The notes: generated by a model from the sequence alone, not told the origin. Positions 34,963 through 43,707 are shown, counted from the stretch's first letter. The stretch: 64,000 nt of DNA from Microbacterium yannicii (GCF_024055635.1 NZ_JAMXMB010000039.1:43573-107572), one strand, 5' to 3'. Numbers and translations are program-made.

Positions 34963-35613
34963 ATGAGCGACACCCCCGTGATGGAAGTGGCAGGCATGTC
35001 ACGCCGCCGCGAAGCGACCCGGCAGAAGCTGCTGGATGCCGCAGCCCTGGTCTTCGCCGAGGTCGGGCTGGATGCGGCATCCGTCGAGGCGATCTGCGAA
35101 CGCGCGGGCTTCACCCGCGGCGCGTTCTATTCGAACTTCGAGACCAAGGACGAGCTGTTCCTCGAGCTCGCCGGCTCGGTGGCGCGCGGTCGCGTCGCCG
35201 TGGTGCGGGAGCGCGTGGCGGCGCTGGAGGGCGAGGGCGCCCTCGAGCTCATGCCCACCAACGCGCTGGAGATCGTGCAGCAGATCCTCGACGTCTCGGC
35301 CGACGACCGCCTCGGCGTGCTGCTGATGAGCGAGATTCGGATCCGCGCCCTCCGCACGCCGGCGCTCGCCCTGGCCTACCTCGCGCAGGACGAGGAGATG
35401 CTGCGCAACGTCGCACAGATCATCTCCGACATCGGCGCAGCACGCGCACTGCGATTCCGGGTTCCGGCAGACGAGGCTGCTCGGCTCATGCTCACCGTAT
35501 GGGAGGCGGCGTCCGTGCGGGCCGTGATGGCGGGGCTCGGCGACGAGGAGATGCGTCTGCGCATCAACGAGGAGCTCGCCCGCGTCGCGCAGGTCATCAT
35601 CGAACCCGTCTGA
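34963..35613 (+). CDS. TetR/AcrR-family regulator
   Basis: Protein of 216 aa. HTH at about residues 15-60: RRREATRQKLLDAAALVFAEVG and CERAGFTRGAFYSNFETKDELF. The C-terminal ligand domain is unrecognised beyond the TetR fold. AAGGAGG precedes the ATG. Divergent from the MMPL-YhgE operon, with two matching palindromes in between, so it is very probably the repressor of that operon and of itself. Confidence 0.9.
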   Translation: MSDTPVMEVAGMSRRREATRQKLLDAAALVFAEVGLDAASVEAICERAGFTRGAFYSNFETKDELFLELAGSVARGRVAVVRERVAALEGEGALELMPTNALEIVQQILDVSADDRLGVLLMSEIRIRALRTPALALAYLAQDEEMLRNVAQIISDIGAARALRFRVPADEAARLMLTVWEAASVRAVMAGLGDEEMRLRINEELARVAQVIIEPV

Positions 35614-35614
35614 G

Positions 35615-35669
35615 GCTGTCAGCCGGCGAGACGAGCGGGGTGAGACCTCGGCGGATCGCCGCTGACAGC
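35615..35669. terminator. bidirectional hairpin between TetR gene and menC
   Basis: GCTGTCAGCCGGCGA (35615-35629) pairs with TCGCCGCTGACAGC (35656-35669) with one bulge, between convergent genes. Confidence 0.55.
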
Positions 35670-35715
35670 ATGCAGCCTGGACCGCCGGCGCTCCGTCGGC
35701 GCGCGGCAGGAAGCG

Positions 35716-36735
35716 TCAGGGGGTGGGCGAAGGGTCAGCGTCCGAGTCGAGCACCGCGTAGCACCGCGCCAGGCGGTCGAGCCACCAGGCGCGGCGCTCG
35801 GCGGACGCCGCGCGCGCGTCGAGCAGCGCCGCGTCAGGCGCGACCCGGCCCACCGCGAGGAAGCCGTCACGCGGCACCAGCGGCGGATCGACCACGTCGG
35901 CGGTGAACAGCGACGCCGTCCCGAGCCCGCAGTCGTAGTCGAGCTCGGGGAGCGCGGCAGCGAGCGCGACGCCCATCGACAGCCCGACGGACGTGTCGAG
36001 GGCGCTGGAGACCACGGCCGGGAGCCCCGCCTCCGCCACGATCTCGAGGGCTCGGCGCACGCCGCCGAGCGGCTGCGCCTTGACGACCAGCAGGTCCGCC
36101 GCCCCGGCACGGGCCACGGCCAGGGGATCCGCGGCCTTGCGCACGCTCTCATCGGCCGCGATCGGAATGCCCATGTACTTCACGCGCCGCCGCAGCTCAG
36201 CGAGTTCGTCGACGGTCGCGCAGGGCTGCTCGGCGTATTCGAGGTCGAACTCCGCGAGGGCGTGCAGCGCACGCTCCGCCTCGTCGACGTTCCAGGCGCC
36301 GTTCGCGTCGATGCGCACGCGCCCCTCCGGGCCCATCGCCTCGCGCACGGCGCGGACGCGGGCGACGTCGTCGGCGAGCAGCTGACCGGCCTCGGCGACC
36401 TTGACCTTCGCCGTCCGGCAGCCGTCGAACCGCGCCAGCACGGCCGGGACGGATGCCGCGGCCACCGCCGGCACCGTGGCGTTGACGCCGATGAGCTCAC
36501 GGCGGGCGGCGGGCCGCGGCATCCGTGAGTCCTCGATGGCTGCAGCGAGCCACGTCGCGGCCTCCGCGTCGCCGTACTCCGGGAACGGCGAGAACTCGGC
36601 CCAGCCCTCGGGGCCTTCGAAGAGGAGCGCTTCGCGCACGTCGATGCCGCGGAACCTCGTCGCCAGCGGCAGGGCGACCACGCGCGCCGTGTCGAGGAGC
36701 TCATTCAGGGCGGGCCGGTTCGCGTCATTGCTCAC
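35716..36735 (-). CDS. menC: o-succinylbenzoate synthase
   Basis: Enolase-superfamily dehydratase of 339 aa in menaquinone synthesis, converting SHCHC to o-succinylbenzoate. The catalytic lysine pair lies in TAKVKVAE, the Mg ligands in RIDANGAW, LEYAEQP and AADES, and the second lysine in LLVVKAQPLGG. The GTG at 36735 is taken because GAGGA lies 8 nt upstream. It is over 10 kb from menB/menE/menA and more from menD, so the pathway is scattered here. Confidence 0.92.
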   Translation of the reverse strand: MSNDANRPALNELLDTARVVALPLATRFRGIDVREALLFEGPEGWAEFSPFPEYGDAEAATWLAAAIEDSRMPRPAARRELIGVNATVPAVAAASVPAVLARFDGCRTAKVKVAEAGQLLADDVARVRAVREAMGPEGRVRIDANGAWNVDEAERALHALAEFDLEYAEQPCATVDELAELRRRVKYMGIPIAADESVRKAADPLAVARAGAADLLVVKAQPLGGVRRALEIVAEAGLPAVVSSALDTSVGLSMGVALAAALPELDYDCGLGTASLFTADVVDPPLVPRDGFLAVGRVAPDAALLDARAASAERRAWWLDRLARCYAVLDSDADPSPTP

Positions 36736-36872
36736 GTCCCCATCCTCGCCTCTCCCCGTTCGTCCGTCGAATAGGTACACGAATCGGCGCGCCGGTGCAT
36801 CTGCGACGGACCGAACACGGAGCGCGGGATGCGGCCGGGACCCGGGGGCGCGAGCGATCCGACAATGTGTCC

Positions 36873-36902
36873 TTGACGATGGTGTGTGGCGCACAGTATG
36901 GT
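36873..36902 (+). promoter_or_regulatory. promoter of the first PadR gene (leaderless)
   Basis: TTGACG (36873-36878), 18 bp spacer, TATGGT (36897-36902), then 7 nt to the ATG. Confidence 0.55.
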
Positions 36903-36909
36903 GTGAGAC

Positions 36910-37254
36910 ATGAGTGAAACCGAGATCCTCGAGACGCACCTGCAGGAGCTGCGTCGCGGCACCGTCGTGCTCGCATGCCTGCGCCTGCTCGTGAACCCGG
37001 GGTACGGGTACGGGCTGCTCGAAGAACTGGGGCAGCACGGCTTCGCCACCGACGCGAACACGCTCTACCCGCTGCTGCGACGCCTTGAGAAGCAGGGGTT
37101 CCTCACCAGCGAGTGGAACACCGACGAGTCGCGGCCCCGCAAGTTCTACCGCACCAGCGCCGCGGGCTCTCGGCTCGCGGCATCGCTCACCGACGACTTC
37201 CGCGCGATCGCCGCGGCGATCGACGACCTTCCGACCCCCGACGTTCAGCACTGA
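36910..37254 (+). CDS. PadR-family transcriptional regulator
   Basis: Winged-helix regulator of 114 aa: LVNPGYGYGLLEELGQHGFATDANTLYPLLRRLEKQGFL is the PadR core, followed by the wing RPRKFYRTSAAG. It belongs to the short PadR group, with one C-terminal helix for dimerisation. A membrane-protein gene with an N-terminal permease-prefix domain starts 41 bp downstream, a frequent PadR partnership, and the same pairing recurs at 62758. Probably an autorepressor of this operon. Confidence 0.9.
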   Translation: MSETEILETHLQELRRGTVVLACLRLLVNPGYGYGLLEELGQHGFATDANTLYPLLRRLEKQGFLTSEWNTDESRPRKFYRTSAAGSRLAASLTDDFRAIAAAIDDLPTPDVQH

Positions 37255-37295
37255 CCGTCGGCACTGATCACGACCAGCACTTGAGGAGAACCGAC

Positions 37296-38249
37296 ATGAC
37301 AACCGCGACGCTCACCGACCGTTACGTCGACGCCGCGATGCGCACCGTGCCCGAGGCGCAGCGCGCGGACCTCGCCGCCGAGCTGCGTGGCTCGATCGAC
37401 GACCAGATCGAGGCGCGCCTCGGGGAGGGGGAGGACCAGGCATCGGCGGAACGCGCCGTCCTGACCGACCTGGGAGACCCCGACAAGCTCGCCGCGGGGT
37501 ACACCGACCGGCCGCTGTGGCTCGTCGGCCCGCGATACTTCCTGGACTGGTGGCGGCTTCTGAAGCTGCTCCTGTGGATCGTCCCGGCGTGCGCCGCGTT
37601 CGGCGTCTCGCTCGCCATGGTGCTCGAGGGGGCGACCTTCGGCGAGATCGTCGGCGCCGTCGTGCCCCTCCTCCTCACGGTGGTCGTGCACATCGGGTTC
37701 TGGACCACCCTCGTCTTCGTGGTGCTGGAGCGCACCGGGCACGAGACGATGACGAGCGGACCCTGGACGCCCGACCAGCTGCCCGAGCCGCGCCAGCGCG
37801 GCGCCGGACTCGGCGACATGGTGACCTCGCTCGCGTTCCTCGCCATCTTCGCGGGCGTCGTCCTGTGGGACCACTTCGTCGGACTCGCGCCGACGCAGCC
37901 GGGGCTGCCCTTCCTCGATCCGGGGCTGTGGCCGTGGTGGATCATCGGGCTGTTCCTGCTGATGGCCCTCGAAGCGGTGCTCGCGATCGTGGTCTATGCG
38001 GTCGGACGCTGGACCCCCGCGCTCGCCGTGGCCAACGGCATCCTGAATCTCGTCCTCGCGGTGCCGGCGCTGTGGCTGCTGTTCGAGGGGCGGCTGATCA
38101 ACCCGGAGTTCTTCCCGACGATCGTCGCCGACGACGGCGCCAAGGTGGGCGTGATCGTCAACGTGGTGATCGGCTTCGTCATCGCCGGAATCGCCATCTG
38201 GGACACGGTGGATGCTGCGATGAAGGCGCGGCGGGCCAGCCGAGGCTGA
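37296..38249 (+). CDS. membrane protein with N-terminal permease-prefix/HAAS-like domain
   Basis: Protein of 317 aa. Residues 1-65 form a small helical domain (DRYVDAAMRTVPEAQRADLAAELRGSIDDQIEARL, then AERAVLTDLGDPDKLAAGY), the permease-prefix domain usually found beside PadR regulators. Six or seven hydrophobic segments follow. GAGGAG 8 nt before the ATG at 37296 supports the start. Function unknown; regulation of membrane-associated processes is only suggested by context. Confidence 0.8.
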   Translation: MTTATLTDRYVDAAMRTVPEAQRADLAAELRGSIDDQIEARLGEGEDQASAERAVLTDLGDPDKLAAGYTDRPLWLVGPRYFLDWWRLLKLLLWIVPACAAFGVSLAMVLEGATFGEIVGAVVPLLLTVVVHIGFWTTLVFVVLERTGHETMTSGPWTPDQLPEPRQRGAGLGDMVTSLAFLAIFAGVVLWDHFVGLAPTQPGLPFLDPGLWPWWIIGLFLLMALEAVLAIVVYAVGRWTPALAVANGILNLVLAVPALWLLFEGRLINPEFFPTIVADDGAKVGVIVNVVIGFVIAGIAIWDTVDAAMKARRASRG

Positions 38250-38279
38250 CCCGCCCGCGGTCCTCACCTGAGGAGCTGC

Positions 38280-38323
38280 GCCGAGATGAGGACGCGCGAG
38301 CCGCTGCGCGTCCTCATCTCGGC
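38280..38323 (+). terminator. perfect 18 bp stem-loop after the membrane protein gene
   Basis: GCCGAGATGAGGACGCGC (38280-38297) and its exact complement (38306-38323) with an 8 nt loop. No T-run follows. Confidence 0.6.
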
Positions 38324-38362
38324 AATCCTCCTCGAACGAGGATCGCCCCCTCGCAGCGGCCC

Positions 38363-38368
38363 TAGTCT
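38363..38368 (+). promoter_or_regulatory. -10 box of the second LLM oxidoreductase gene
   Basis: TAGTCT, 7 nt before the ATG at 38376; leaderless arrangement. Confidence 0.4.
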
Positions 38369-38375
38369 TTTTGGC

Positions 38376-39173
38376 ATGCCCCTCCTCGATACTCCTGTGC
38401 GCCTCGGCGTGCAGCTGCAGCCCCAGCACGCCCCGTACTCCGCGTTCCGCGACGCCGTCCTCCGTCTCGAGGAGATGGGCGTCGACGTCCTCTTCAACTG
38501 GGACCACTTCTTCCCGCTGTCGGGCGACCCGGACGGTCTCCACTTCGAGTCGTGGACCATGCTCGCCGCCTGGGCGGAGCAGACCGAGCGCGTCGAGTTC
38601 GGTGCGCTGGTCAACTGCAACAGCTACCGCAACCCCGACCTGCAGGCCGACATGGCCCGCACCGTCGACCACATCTCGGCGAAGGACGGCGTCGGCCGCT
38701 TCATCTTCGCGACGGGCTCCGGCTGGTTCGCCCGCGACTACGAGGAGTACGGCTACGACTTCGGCACCGCCGGTTCGCGACTCGACGACCTCGCCGCCGG
38801 ACTCGAGCGCATCGAGGCCCGCTGGCAGAGGCTCAACCCGGCTCCCACGCGCGAGATCCCTGTCATGATCGGCGGACAGGGCGAGCAGAAGACGCTGCGT
38901 CTGGTCGCCCGGCACGCCGACATCTGGCACAGCTTCGTGCGCCCCGACCAGCTGGCGCACAAGCTCGATGTCATCGAGAAGTGGTCCGAGCGCGAGCAGC
39001 GCGACACGTCGAACCTCGTGATCTCCAACGAGCTGCACCAGCGCGGCGAGGGCTTCGCCGATGAGCTGTACGACGCCGGCGTGCGGCTGTTCACCCTCGG
39101 CTTCCAGGGCCCCGACTGGGACTACGACCTGATCCGGTCGTGGCTGCGCTGGCGCGACTCGAAGAACGCCTGA
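38376..39173 (+). CDS. LLM-class flavin/F420-dependent oxidoreductase
   Basis: Luciferase-like protein of 265 aa, a short member of the family. Recognisable blocks are VRLGVQLQPQHAPY, FNWDHFFPLSGD, EFGALVNCNSYRNP, GRFIFATGSGWFARDYEEYG and PVMIGGQGEQKTLRLVARHADIWH. The last block matches F420-dependent members, so reduced F420 is the likely cofactor; substrate unknown. Not closely similar to the LLM gene at 6996. Confidence 0.87.
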   Translation: MPLLDTPVRLGVQLQPQHAPYSAFRDAVLRLEEMGVDVLFNWDHFFPLSGDPDGLHFESWTMLAAWAEQTERVEFGALVNCNSYRNPDLQADMARTVDHISAKDGVGRFIFATGSGWFARDYEEYGYDFGTAGSRLDDLAAGLERIEARWQRLNPAPTREIPVMIGGQGEQKTLRLVARHADIWHSFVRPDQLAHKLDVIEKWSEREQRDTSNLVISNELHQRGEGFADELYDAGVRLFTLGFQGPDWDYDLIRSWLRWRDSKNA

Positions 39174-39249
39174 GCGGGGACGGATGCCGCGTCCCGAGCC
39201 TGCGCCGGCGCGGGGCGTCACGAACCGGGCGGCGGGGCGCGCCCGCGAC

Positions 39250-39255
39250 TAAAAT
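39250..39255 (+). promoter_or_regulatory. -10 box of a leaderless metH transcript
   Basis: TAAAAT, 6 nt before the GTG start. Only 88 bp separate metH from the previous gene and none of it can be a cobalamin riboswitch leader. Confidence 0.5.
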
Positions 39256-39261
39256 CACGGG

Positions 39262-42200
39262 GTGACCGCTGCGCCGCCCGCTCCCCGCTTCGCCCTCGAC
39301 ATCGACGGCGTGCCGCGTCCGGAGCGCTCGCAGCAGCTGCTGGAGGGTGTGCGCGAGCGGGTCGTCATCGCCGACGGCGCGATGGGCACCATGCTGCAGC
39401 GCTACGACCTTTCGATCGACGGCGACTTCCAGGGCCTCGAGGGCTGCAACGAGATCCTCAACGTCTCGCGGCCGGATGTCGTCGCCGCGATCCACGACGC
39501 CTACCTCGAGGTCGGCGTCGACGCCGTCGAGACGAACACGTTCGGCGCGAACTGGTCGAACCTCGGCGACTACGGCATCGACGACCGCATCGCCGAGCTG
39601 GCTGCCGCGGGGGCGCGCATCGCGCGTGAGCGGGCCGAGGCGGCCGAGGCCGCCGACGGACGCGTGCGCTGGGTGCTGGGTTCGATGGGGCCGGGCACGA
39701 AGCTGCCGAGCCTCGGCCACACGACCTACGACAACCTCAAGCAGACGTTCGCGCTGCAGGCCGAGGGGCTCATCGACGGCGGCGCCGACGCCTTCCTCGT
39801 GGAGACCTCGCAGGACCTCCTGCAGACCAAGGCCGCCATCAACGGCTGTCGACAGGCGATCGTGAGCCGCGGCATCCGTCTGCCGATCTTCGTCGAGGTG
39901 ACCGTCGAGACCACCGGCACCATGCTCATGGGGTCCGAGATCGGCGCGGCGCTCACTGCGATCGAGCCGCTCGGCGTGGACGCGATCGGCCTCAACTGCG
40001 CCACGGGGCCGACCGAGATGAGCGAGCACCTGCGGCACCTCTCCAAGCACGCCACCGTGCCGGTCGCGTGCATGCCGAACGCCGGGCTTCCCGTGCTCGG
40101 GGCGAACGGCGCGCACTACCCGCTGTCTCCGGCCGAGCTGGCGACGGCGCACGAGCAGTTCGTGCGCGAGTTCGGGCTGGGTCTCGTCGGCGGATGCTGC
40201 GGCACGACGCCCGAGCACCTCGCCGCGGTCGTCGAGCGGCTGAGTCCCCTTCGACAGGCTCAGGGACCGGACGAGGCTCGGGGACCGGACGCAGATGCCG
40301 GACGGGACGGGGTGCGGTCCCTGAGCCTGTCGAAGGGCCACGAAGAAGATCCCGGCGTCGCGTCGCTGTACCAGCATGTCTCGTTCCAGCAGGATGCCTC
40401 GTACCTCGCCATCGGCGAGCGCACCAACGCGAACGGCTCGAAGGCGTTCCGTGAGGCCATGCTCGAGGAGCGGTGGGACGACTGCGTCGAGATCGCCCGC
40501 GACCAGATCCGCGTGGGCGCGCACCTGCTCGACGTCTGCACGGACTACGTCGGACGGGACGGCGCCGCCGACATGCGCGAGGTCGTGTCGCGCCTGGCGA
40601 GCGCCTCGACGCTGCCGCTCGTCGTCGACTCGACCGAGCCGGCGGTCATCGCCGCGGGGCTCGAGCTGATCGGCGGACGCCCCGTCGTGAACTCGGTGAA
40701 CTACGAGGACGGCGACGGCCCGACCTCGCGCTTCGGCCGCATCATGCCGCTCGTGAAGGAGCACGGCACCGCCGTCGTGGCGCTGACGATCGACGAGCAC
40801 GGCCAGGCCCGCACCACCGAGGGCAAGGTGCAGATCGCGACGCGCCTCATCGACGAGCTGGTCGGCGAGTGGGGCCTGCGTGTCAGTGACATCATCGTCG
40901 ACTGCCTGACGTTCCCCATCGCGACCGGCCAGGAGGAGACGCGCCGCGACGCGATCGAGACCATCGAGGCGATCCGCCAGATCTCGGCCAAGTACCCCGG
41001 CATCAACACGACGCTGGGCGTCTCGAACGTGTCGTTCGGGCTCAACCCGGCCGCGCGCAGCGTGCTGAACTCGGCGTTCCTCCACGAGGCCGTCGAGGCC
41101 GGGCTCACGTCCGGCATCATCGACGCGGCCAAGATCGTGCCGCTCGCCTCGATCTCCGACGAACAGCGCAAGGTCGCTCTCGACCTGGTGTGGGACCGCC
41201 GCGAGTACGACGCCGACGGCAACGTCACGTACGACCCGCTGGCACGGATGCTGGACCTCTTCGCCGGCGTCGACACCGCGGCGCTGCGCAATCAACGTGC
41301 CGCCGAGCTCGCCGCGCTGCCGGTGGGCGAGCGGCTCGAGCGCCGCATCATCGACGGCGAGGGCAAGGGGCTGGAGGCCGACCTCGACCTGGCGCGGGAG
41401 GGCGGGCTGGCGCCGCTGCAGATCATCAACGACCACCTGCTCGAGGGCATGAAGATCGTCGGTGAGCGGTTCGGCGCGGGCGAGATGCAGCTGCCGTTCG
41501 TGCTGCAGTCCGCCGAGGTGATGAAGACCGCTGTCGCGCTGCTCGAACCGCACATGGAGAAGTCGGATGCCTCGGGCAAGGGCCGCATCGTGCTCGCCAC
41601 GGTGCGCGGCGACGTGCACGACATCGGCAAGAACCTCGTCGACATCATCCTCACCAACAACGGCTACGACGTGGTCAACCTCGGCATCAAGCAGCCGATC
41701 GCCGACATCATCGCCGCGGCCGAGGAGCACAACGCCGACGTCATCGGCATGTCCGGCCTGCTCGTGAAGTCGACGGTCGTCATGAAGGAGAACCTCGAAG
41801 AGCTCCGCTCCCGCGGGCTCGGCACGAAGTGGCCGGTGATCCTGGGCGGTGCGGCGCTCACGCGCGCCTATGTCGAGGACGACCTCGCCTCCCTGTTCGA
41901 CGGCGAGGTGCGCTACGCCCGTGATGCGTTCGAGGGCCTCGCGCTGATGGAGCCTCTCGTGAAGATCGCGCGCGGCGCCGACCCGGCGTCGGTCGGACTC
42001 CCGGCGTTGAAGAAGCGGCGGCACGCGGCCGGCTCGAAGCTCACGCTCACCGAGCCGGCGGCGATGCCGGCGCGCTCGGACGTGGCATCCGACAATCCGG
42101 TGCCGACGCCGCCGTTCTGGGGCACGCGCATCGTCCGCGGCATCGCGCTGCACGACTACGCCGCCTTCCTCGACGAGCGCGCGACGTTCATGGGGCAGTG

Positions 42201-42981
42201 GGGCCTGAAGCCCGGCCGCGGCGACGACGGCGCATCGTACGAGCAGCTCGTCGACACCGAGGGGCGTCCGCGGCTGCGCTACTGGCTCGACCGCATCCTC
42301 GGCGAGGGCATGCTCGACGCGTCGGTCGCGTACGGCTACTTCCCGGTCGTGTCGGAGGGCAACGACGTCGTCGTGCTGCACCACGGCGATGACCCGACGG
42401 GGGTGCTCGGGGTGCCGGGCCTGCTCGCGCCCGACGGCGGGTCGCTCTCCCCGATTTCTGAGCCTGCCGAAGGGCTCGGCACCGAGCGCCTCCGCTTCCA
42501 TTTCCCGCGTCAGCGCCGCGACCGCCACCTGTGCCTCGCCGACTTCGTCCGCTCGCGCGAGTCCGGCGCTGTCGACGTGATGCCTGTCCAGCTTGTGACG
42601 GCGGGCGCGCACATCGACTCGGTGACCGCGAAGCTGTTCGCCGCGGACAAGTACCGCGACTACTACGAGCTCAACGGGCTCGTGATGCAGCTGACCGAGG
42701 CGCTCGCCGAGTTCTGGCATGCCCGCATCCGCTCCGAGCTCGGCTTCTCGGCGGAGGATCCCGCGGAGACGGCCGGATTGTTCAAGCTGGAGTATCGCGG
42801 GGCCCGCTTCTCACTCGGCTACCCGGCGTGCCCCGAAATGGAGGACCGCCGCAAGGTCGTCGAGCTGCTCCGGCCCGAGCGCATGGGCGTCGAGCTCAGC
42901 GAGGAGCTGCAGCTGCACCCCGAGCAGTCCACCGACGCCTTCGTCTTCCACCACCCCGAGGCGAAGTACTTCTCGGTCTGA
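39262..42981 (+). CDS. metH: cobalamin-dependent methionine synthase
   Basis: Cytosolic enzyme of 1239 aa transferring a methyl group from methyltetrahydrofolate via cobalamin to homocysteine. All modules are present: homocysteine domain (residues about 25-325) with zinc ligands in GLNCATGP and GGCCGTTPEH; pterin-binding domain (about 370-640); cap (about 675-765); B12 domain with the cobalt ligand His786 in DVHDIGKN; C-terminal activation domain ending HHPEAKYFSV. Residues 329-359, between modules 1 and 2, come from an in-frame palindromic DNA repeat, and a half-copy lies near residue 1066. GTG start, leaderless. Confidence 0.96.
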   Translation: MTAAPPAPRFALDIDGVPRPERSQQLLEGVRERVVIADGAMGTMLQRYDLSIDGDFQGLEGCNEILNVSRPDVVAAIHDAYLEVGVDAVETNTFGANWSNLGDYGIDDRIAELAAAGARIARERAEAAEAADGRVRWVLGSMGPGTKLPSLGHTTYDNLKQTFALQAEGLIDGGADAFLVETSQDLLQTKAAINGCRQAIVSRGIRLPIFVEVTVETTGTMLMGSEIGAALTAIEPLGVDAIGLNCATGPTEMSEHLRHLSKHATVPVACMPNAGLPVLGANGAHYPLSPAELATAHEQFVREFGLGLVGGCCGTTPEHLAAVVERLSPLRQAQGPDEARGPDADAGRDGVRSLSLSKGHEEDPGVASLYQHVSFQQDASYLAIGERTNANGSKAFREAMLEERWDDCVEIARDQIRVGAHLLDVCTDYVGRDGAADMREVVSRLASASTLPLVVDSTEPAVIAAGLELIGGRPVVNSVNYEDGDGPTSRFGRIMPLVKEHGTAVVALTIDEHGQARTTEGKVQIATRLIDELVGEWGLRVSDIIVDCLTFPIATGQEETRRDAIETIEAIRQISAKYPGINTTLGVSNVSFGLNPAARSVLNSAFLHEAVEAGLTSGIIDAAKIVPLASISDEQRKVALDLVWDRREYDADGNVTYDPLARMLDLFAGVDTAALRNQRAAELAALPVGERLERRIIDGEGKGLEADLDLAREGGLAPLQIINDHLLEGMKIVGERFGAGEMQLPFVLQSAEVMKTAVALLEPHMEKSDASGKGRIVLATVRGDVHDIGKNLVDIILTNNGYDVVNLGIKQPIADIIAAAEEHNADVIGMSGLLVKSTVVMKENLEELRSRGLGTKWPVILGGAALTRAYVEDDLASLFDGEVRYARDAFEGLALMEPLVKIARGADPASVGLPALKKRRHAAGSKLTLTEPAAMPARSDVASDNPVPTPPFWGTRIVRGIALHDYAAFLDERATFMGQWGLKPGRGDDGASYEQLVDTEGRPRLRYWLDRILGEGMLDASVAYGYFPVVSEGNDVVVLHHGDDPTGVLGVPGLLAPDGGSLSPISEPAEGLGTERLRFHFPRQRRDRHLCLADFVRSRESGAVDVMPVQLVTAGAHIDSVTAKLFAADKYRDYYELNGLVMQLTEALAEFWHARIRSELGFSAEDPAETAGLFKLEYRGARFSLGYPACPEMEDRRKVVELLRPERMGVELSEELQLHPEQSTDAFVFHHPEAKYFSV
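40247..40337. repeat. palindromic repeat inserted in frame in metH
   Basis: CCCTTCGACAGGCTCAGGGA and three further bases (40247-40269) are the exact reverse complement of 40315-40337: a perfect 23 bp inverted repeat around 45 nt. It encodes RQAQGP...SLSLSKG in the linker between the homocysteine and pterin domains. Confidence 0.9.
42458..42474 (+). repeat. solo half-copy of the palindromic repeat in metH
   Basis: CTGAGCCTGCCGAAGGG differs at one base from the arm CTGAGCCTGTCGAAGGG. It is read as SEPAEG in the activation domain. Confidence 0.6.
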
Positions 42982-42999
42982 CCCGGACGTGGAGGAGAG

Positions 43000-43024
43000 C
43001 GGATGCCGCGGCCCGCGGCATCCG
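43000..43024. terminator. hairpin terminator between metH and vapC
   Basis: CGGATGCCGCG (43000-43010) and CGCGGCATCCG (43014-43024) around GCC, between convergent genes; built from the GGATGCCG word common in this genome. Confidence 0.65.
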
Positions 43025-43062
43025 TCACCGCACGGGAGTGGCCTGACGCCGCGAGGCGGTCG

Positions 43063-43455
43063 CTACGGCGTGTAGGCGACGCCACGCTCGGCGGCTGCTG
43101 TGTGGAGGCGCTTATCGCGCGTCCACAGCCGCGCACCCGGCGTGATGAGTGTGGAGGCCAGGAGATGTGTGTCGACAGCACTGAGACCGCGACCCCAGAG
43201 CGGGAAGGTCGTCACGAGGTGGAGCACCTCGCGGTGCGACGCGTCGGGGAGCCGGACAAGCCTCTCGAGGCCGCCGATGACGTCATTGCGGCGGGCGAGC
43301 GTACCCAAAGCGATCTCCTCGATGACAAGGGCGTGCGCGGCGACGCGATCGGCTTCGAGCAGTGCCGCGAGGACGGCATTGCCGCTGCGCAGGTGATCAA
43401 TCCATACCGACGTGTCGACGAGCACGACGGCGGCCGGACCGGGTGCACTCGTCAC
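43063..43455 (-). CDS. vapC: VapC-type PIN-domain ribonuclease toxin
   Basis: Toxin of 130 aa. The PIN acidic site is complete: D14 in LVDTSVWID, E46/E47 in VIEEIALG, D95 in LSAVDTHLLAS and D114 in LWTRDKRL. VapC toxins cleave tRNA or rRNA when freed from antitoxin. The start overlaps the antitoxin stop as ATGA, giving the standard vapBC layout. The target is unknown. Confidence 0.9.
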   Translation of the reverse strand: MTSAPGPAAVVLVDTSVWIDHLRSGNAVLAALLEADRVAAHALVIEEIALGTLARRNDVIGGLERLVRLPDASHREVLHLVTTFPLWGRGLSAVDTHLLASTLITPGARLWTRDKRLHTAAAERGVAYTP

Positions 43456-43643
43456 GCCGAGCGGTCCCGTCGCGGGGCTTCGGCGTGCGGGTCGGTCCCG
43501 CCGAGTGCGGCGAGGCGGCGCGCACTCTCGCTGCGAATCAGCGCTTCAAGTCCAGAGCGCAGCAGCGCGCTCCGGTCGTGGATTCCGGTGAGCTCAGCGG
43601 CGCGTGTCAGAAGCTCGTCATCGAGAGTCACGGTCGTACGCAT
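43452..43643 (-). CDS. vapB: VapB-type antitoxin
   Basis: Antitoxin of 63 aa. The N-terminus MRTTVTLDDELLTRAAELTG is a ribbon-helix-helix DNA-binding motif, followed by DRSALLRSGLEALIR and a disordered polar tail that would wrap the toxin. The frame stays open 47 codons upstream, but the ATG at 43643 has AGGAGG 4-5 nt before it and begins the conserved motif. Expected to repress its own operon at the palindrome 43665-43680. Confidence 0.88.
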   Translation of the reverse strand: MRTTVTLDDELLTRAAELTGIHDRSALLRSGLEALIRSESARRLAALGGTDPHAEAPRRDRSA

Positions 43644-43664
43644 GATCCTCCTCGCATCGAGAAT

Positions 43665-43680
43665 CGCATCAATTGATGCG
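43665..43680. promoter_or_regulatory. vapBC operator palindrome
   Basis: CGCATCAATTGATGCG is a perfect 16 bp palindrome 21 bp upstream of vapB. A minus-strand -10 TAGAAT (43688-43693) places the transcription start next to it. Confidence 0.6.
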
Positions 43681-43707
43681 GTCTCTGATTCTACGCTCGG
43701 TCCCTCA

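Noticed and set aside
37245..39221. 658-codon minus-strand frame across two genes
   Set aside because: Spans the membrane protein and LLM genes on the other strand; shadow of high third-position GC.
39174..39261. Cobalamin riboswitch before metH
   Set aside because: The spacer is 88 bp, the -10 box lies 6 nt before the start, and no B12-box-like sequence was seen; the same holds for the 76 bp before the lipoprotein.
39091..42720. 1209-codon open frame antisense to metH
   Set aside because: It mirrors the metH frame in GC-rich DNA; its product is Arg/His/Asp-rich without domains, while metH is complete with all motifs.
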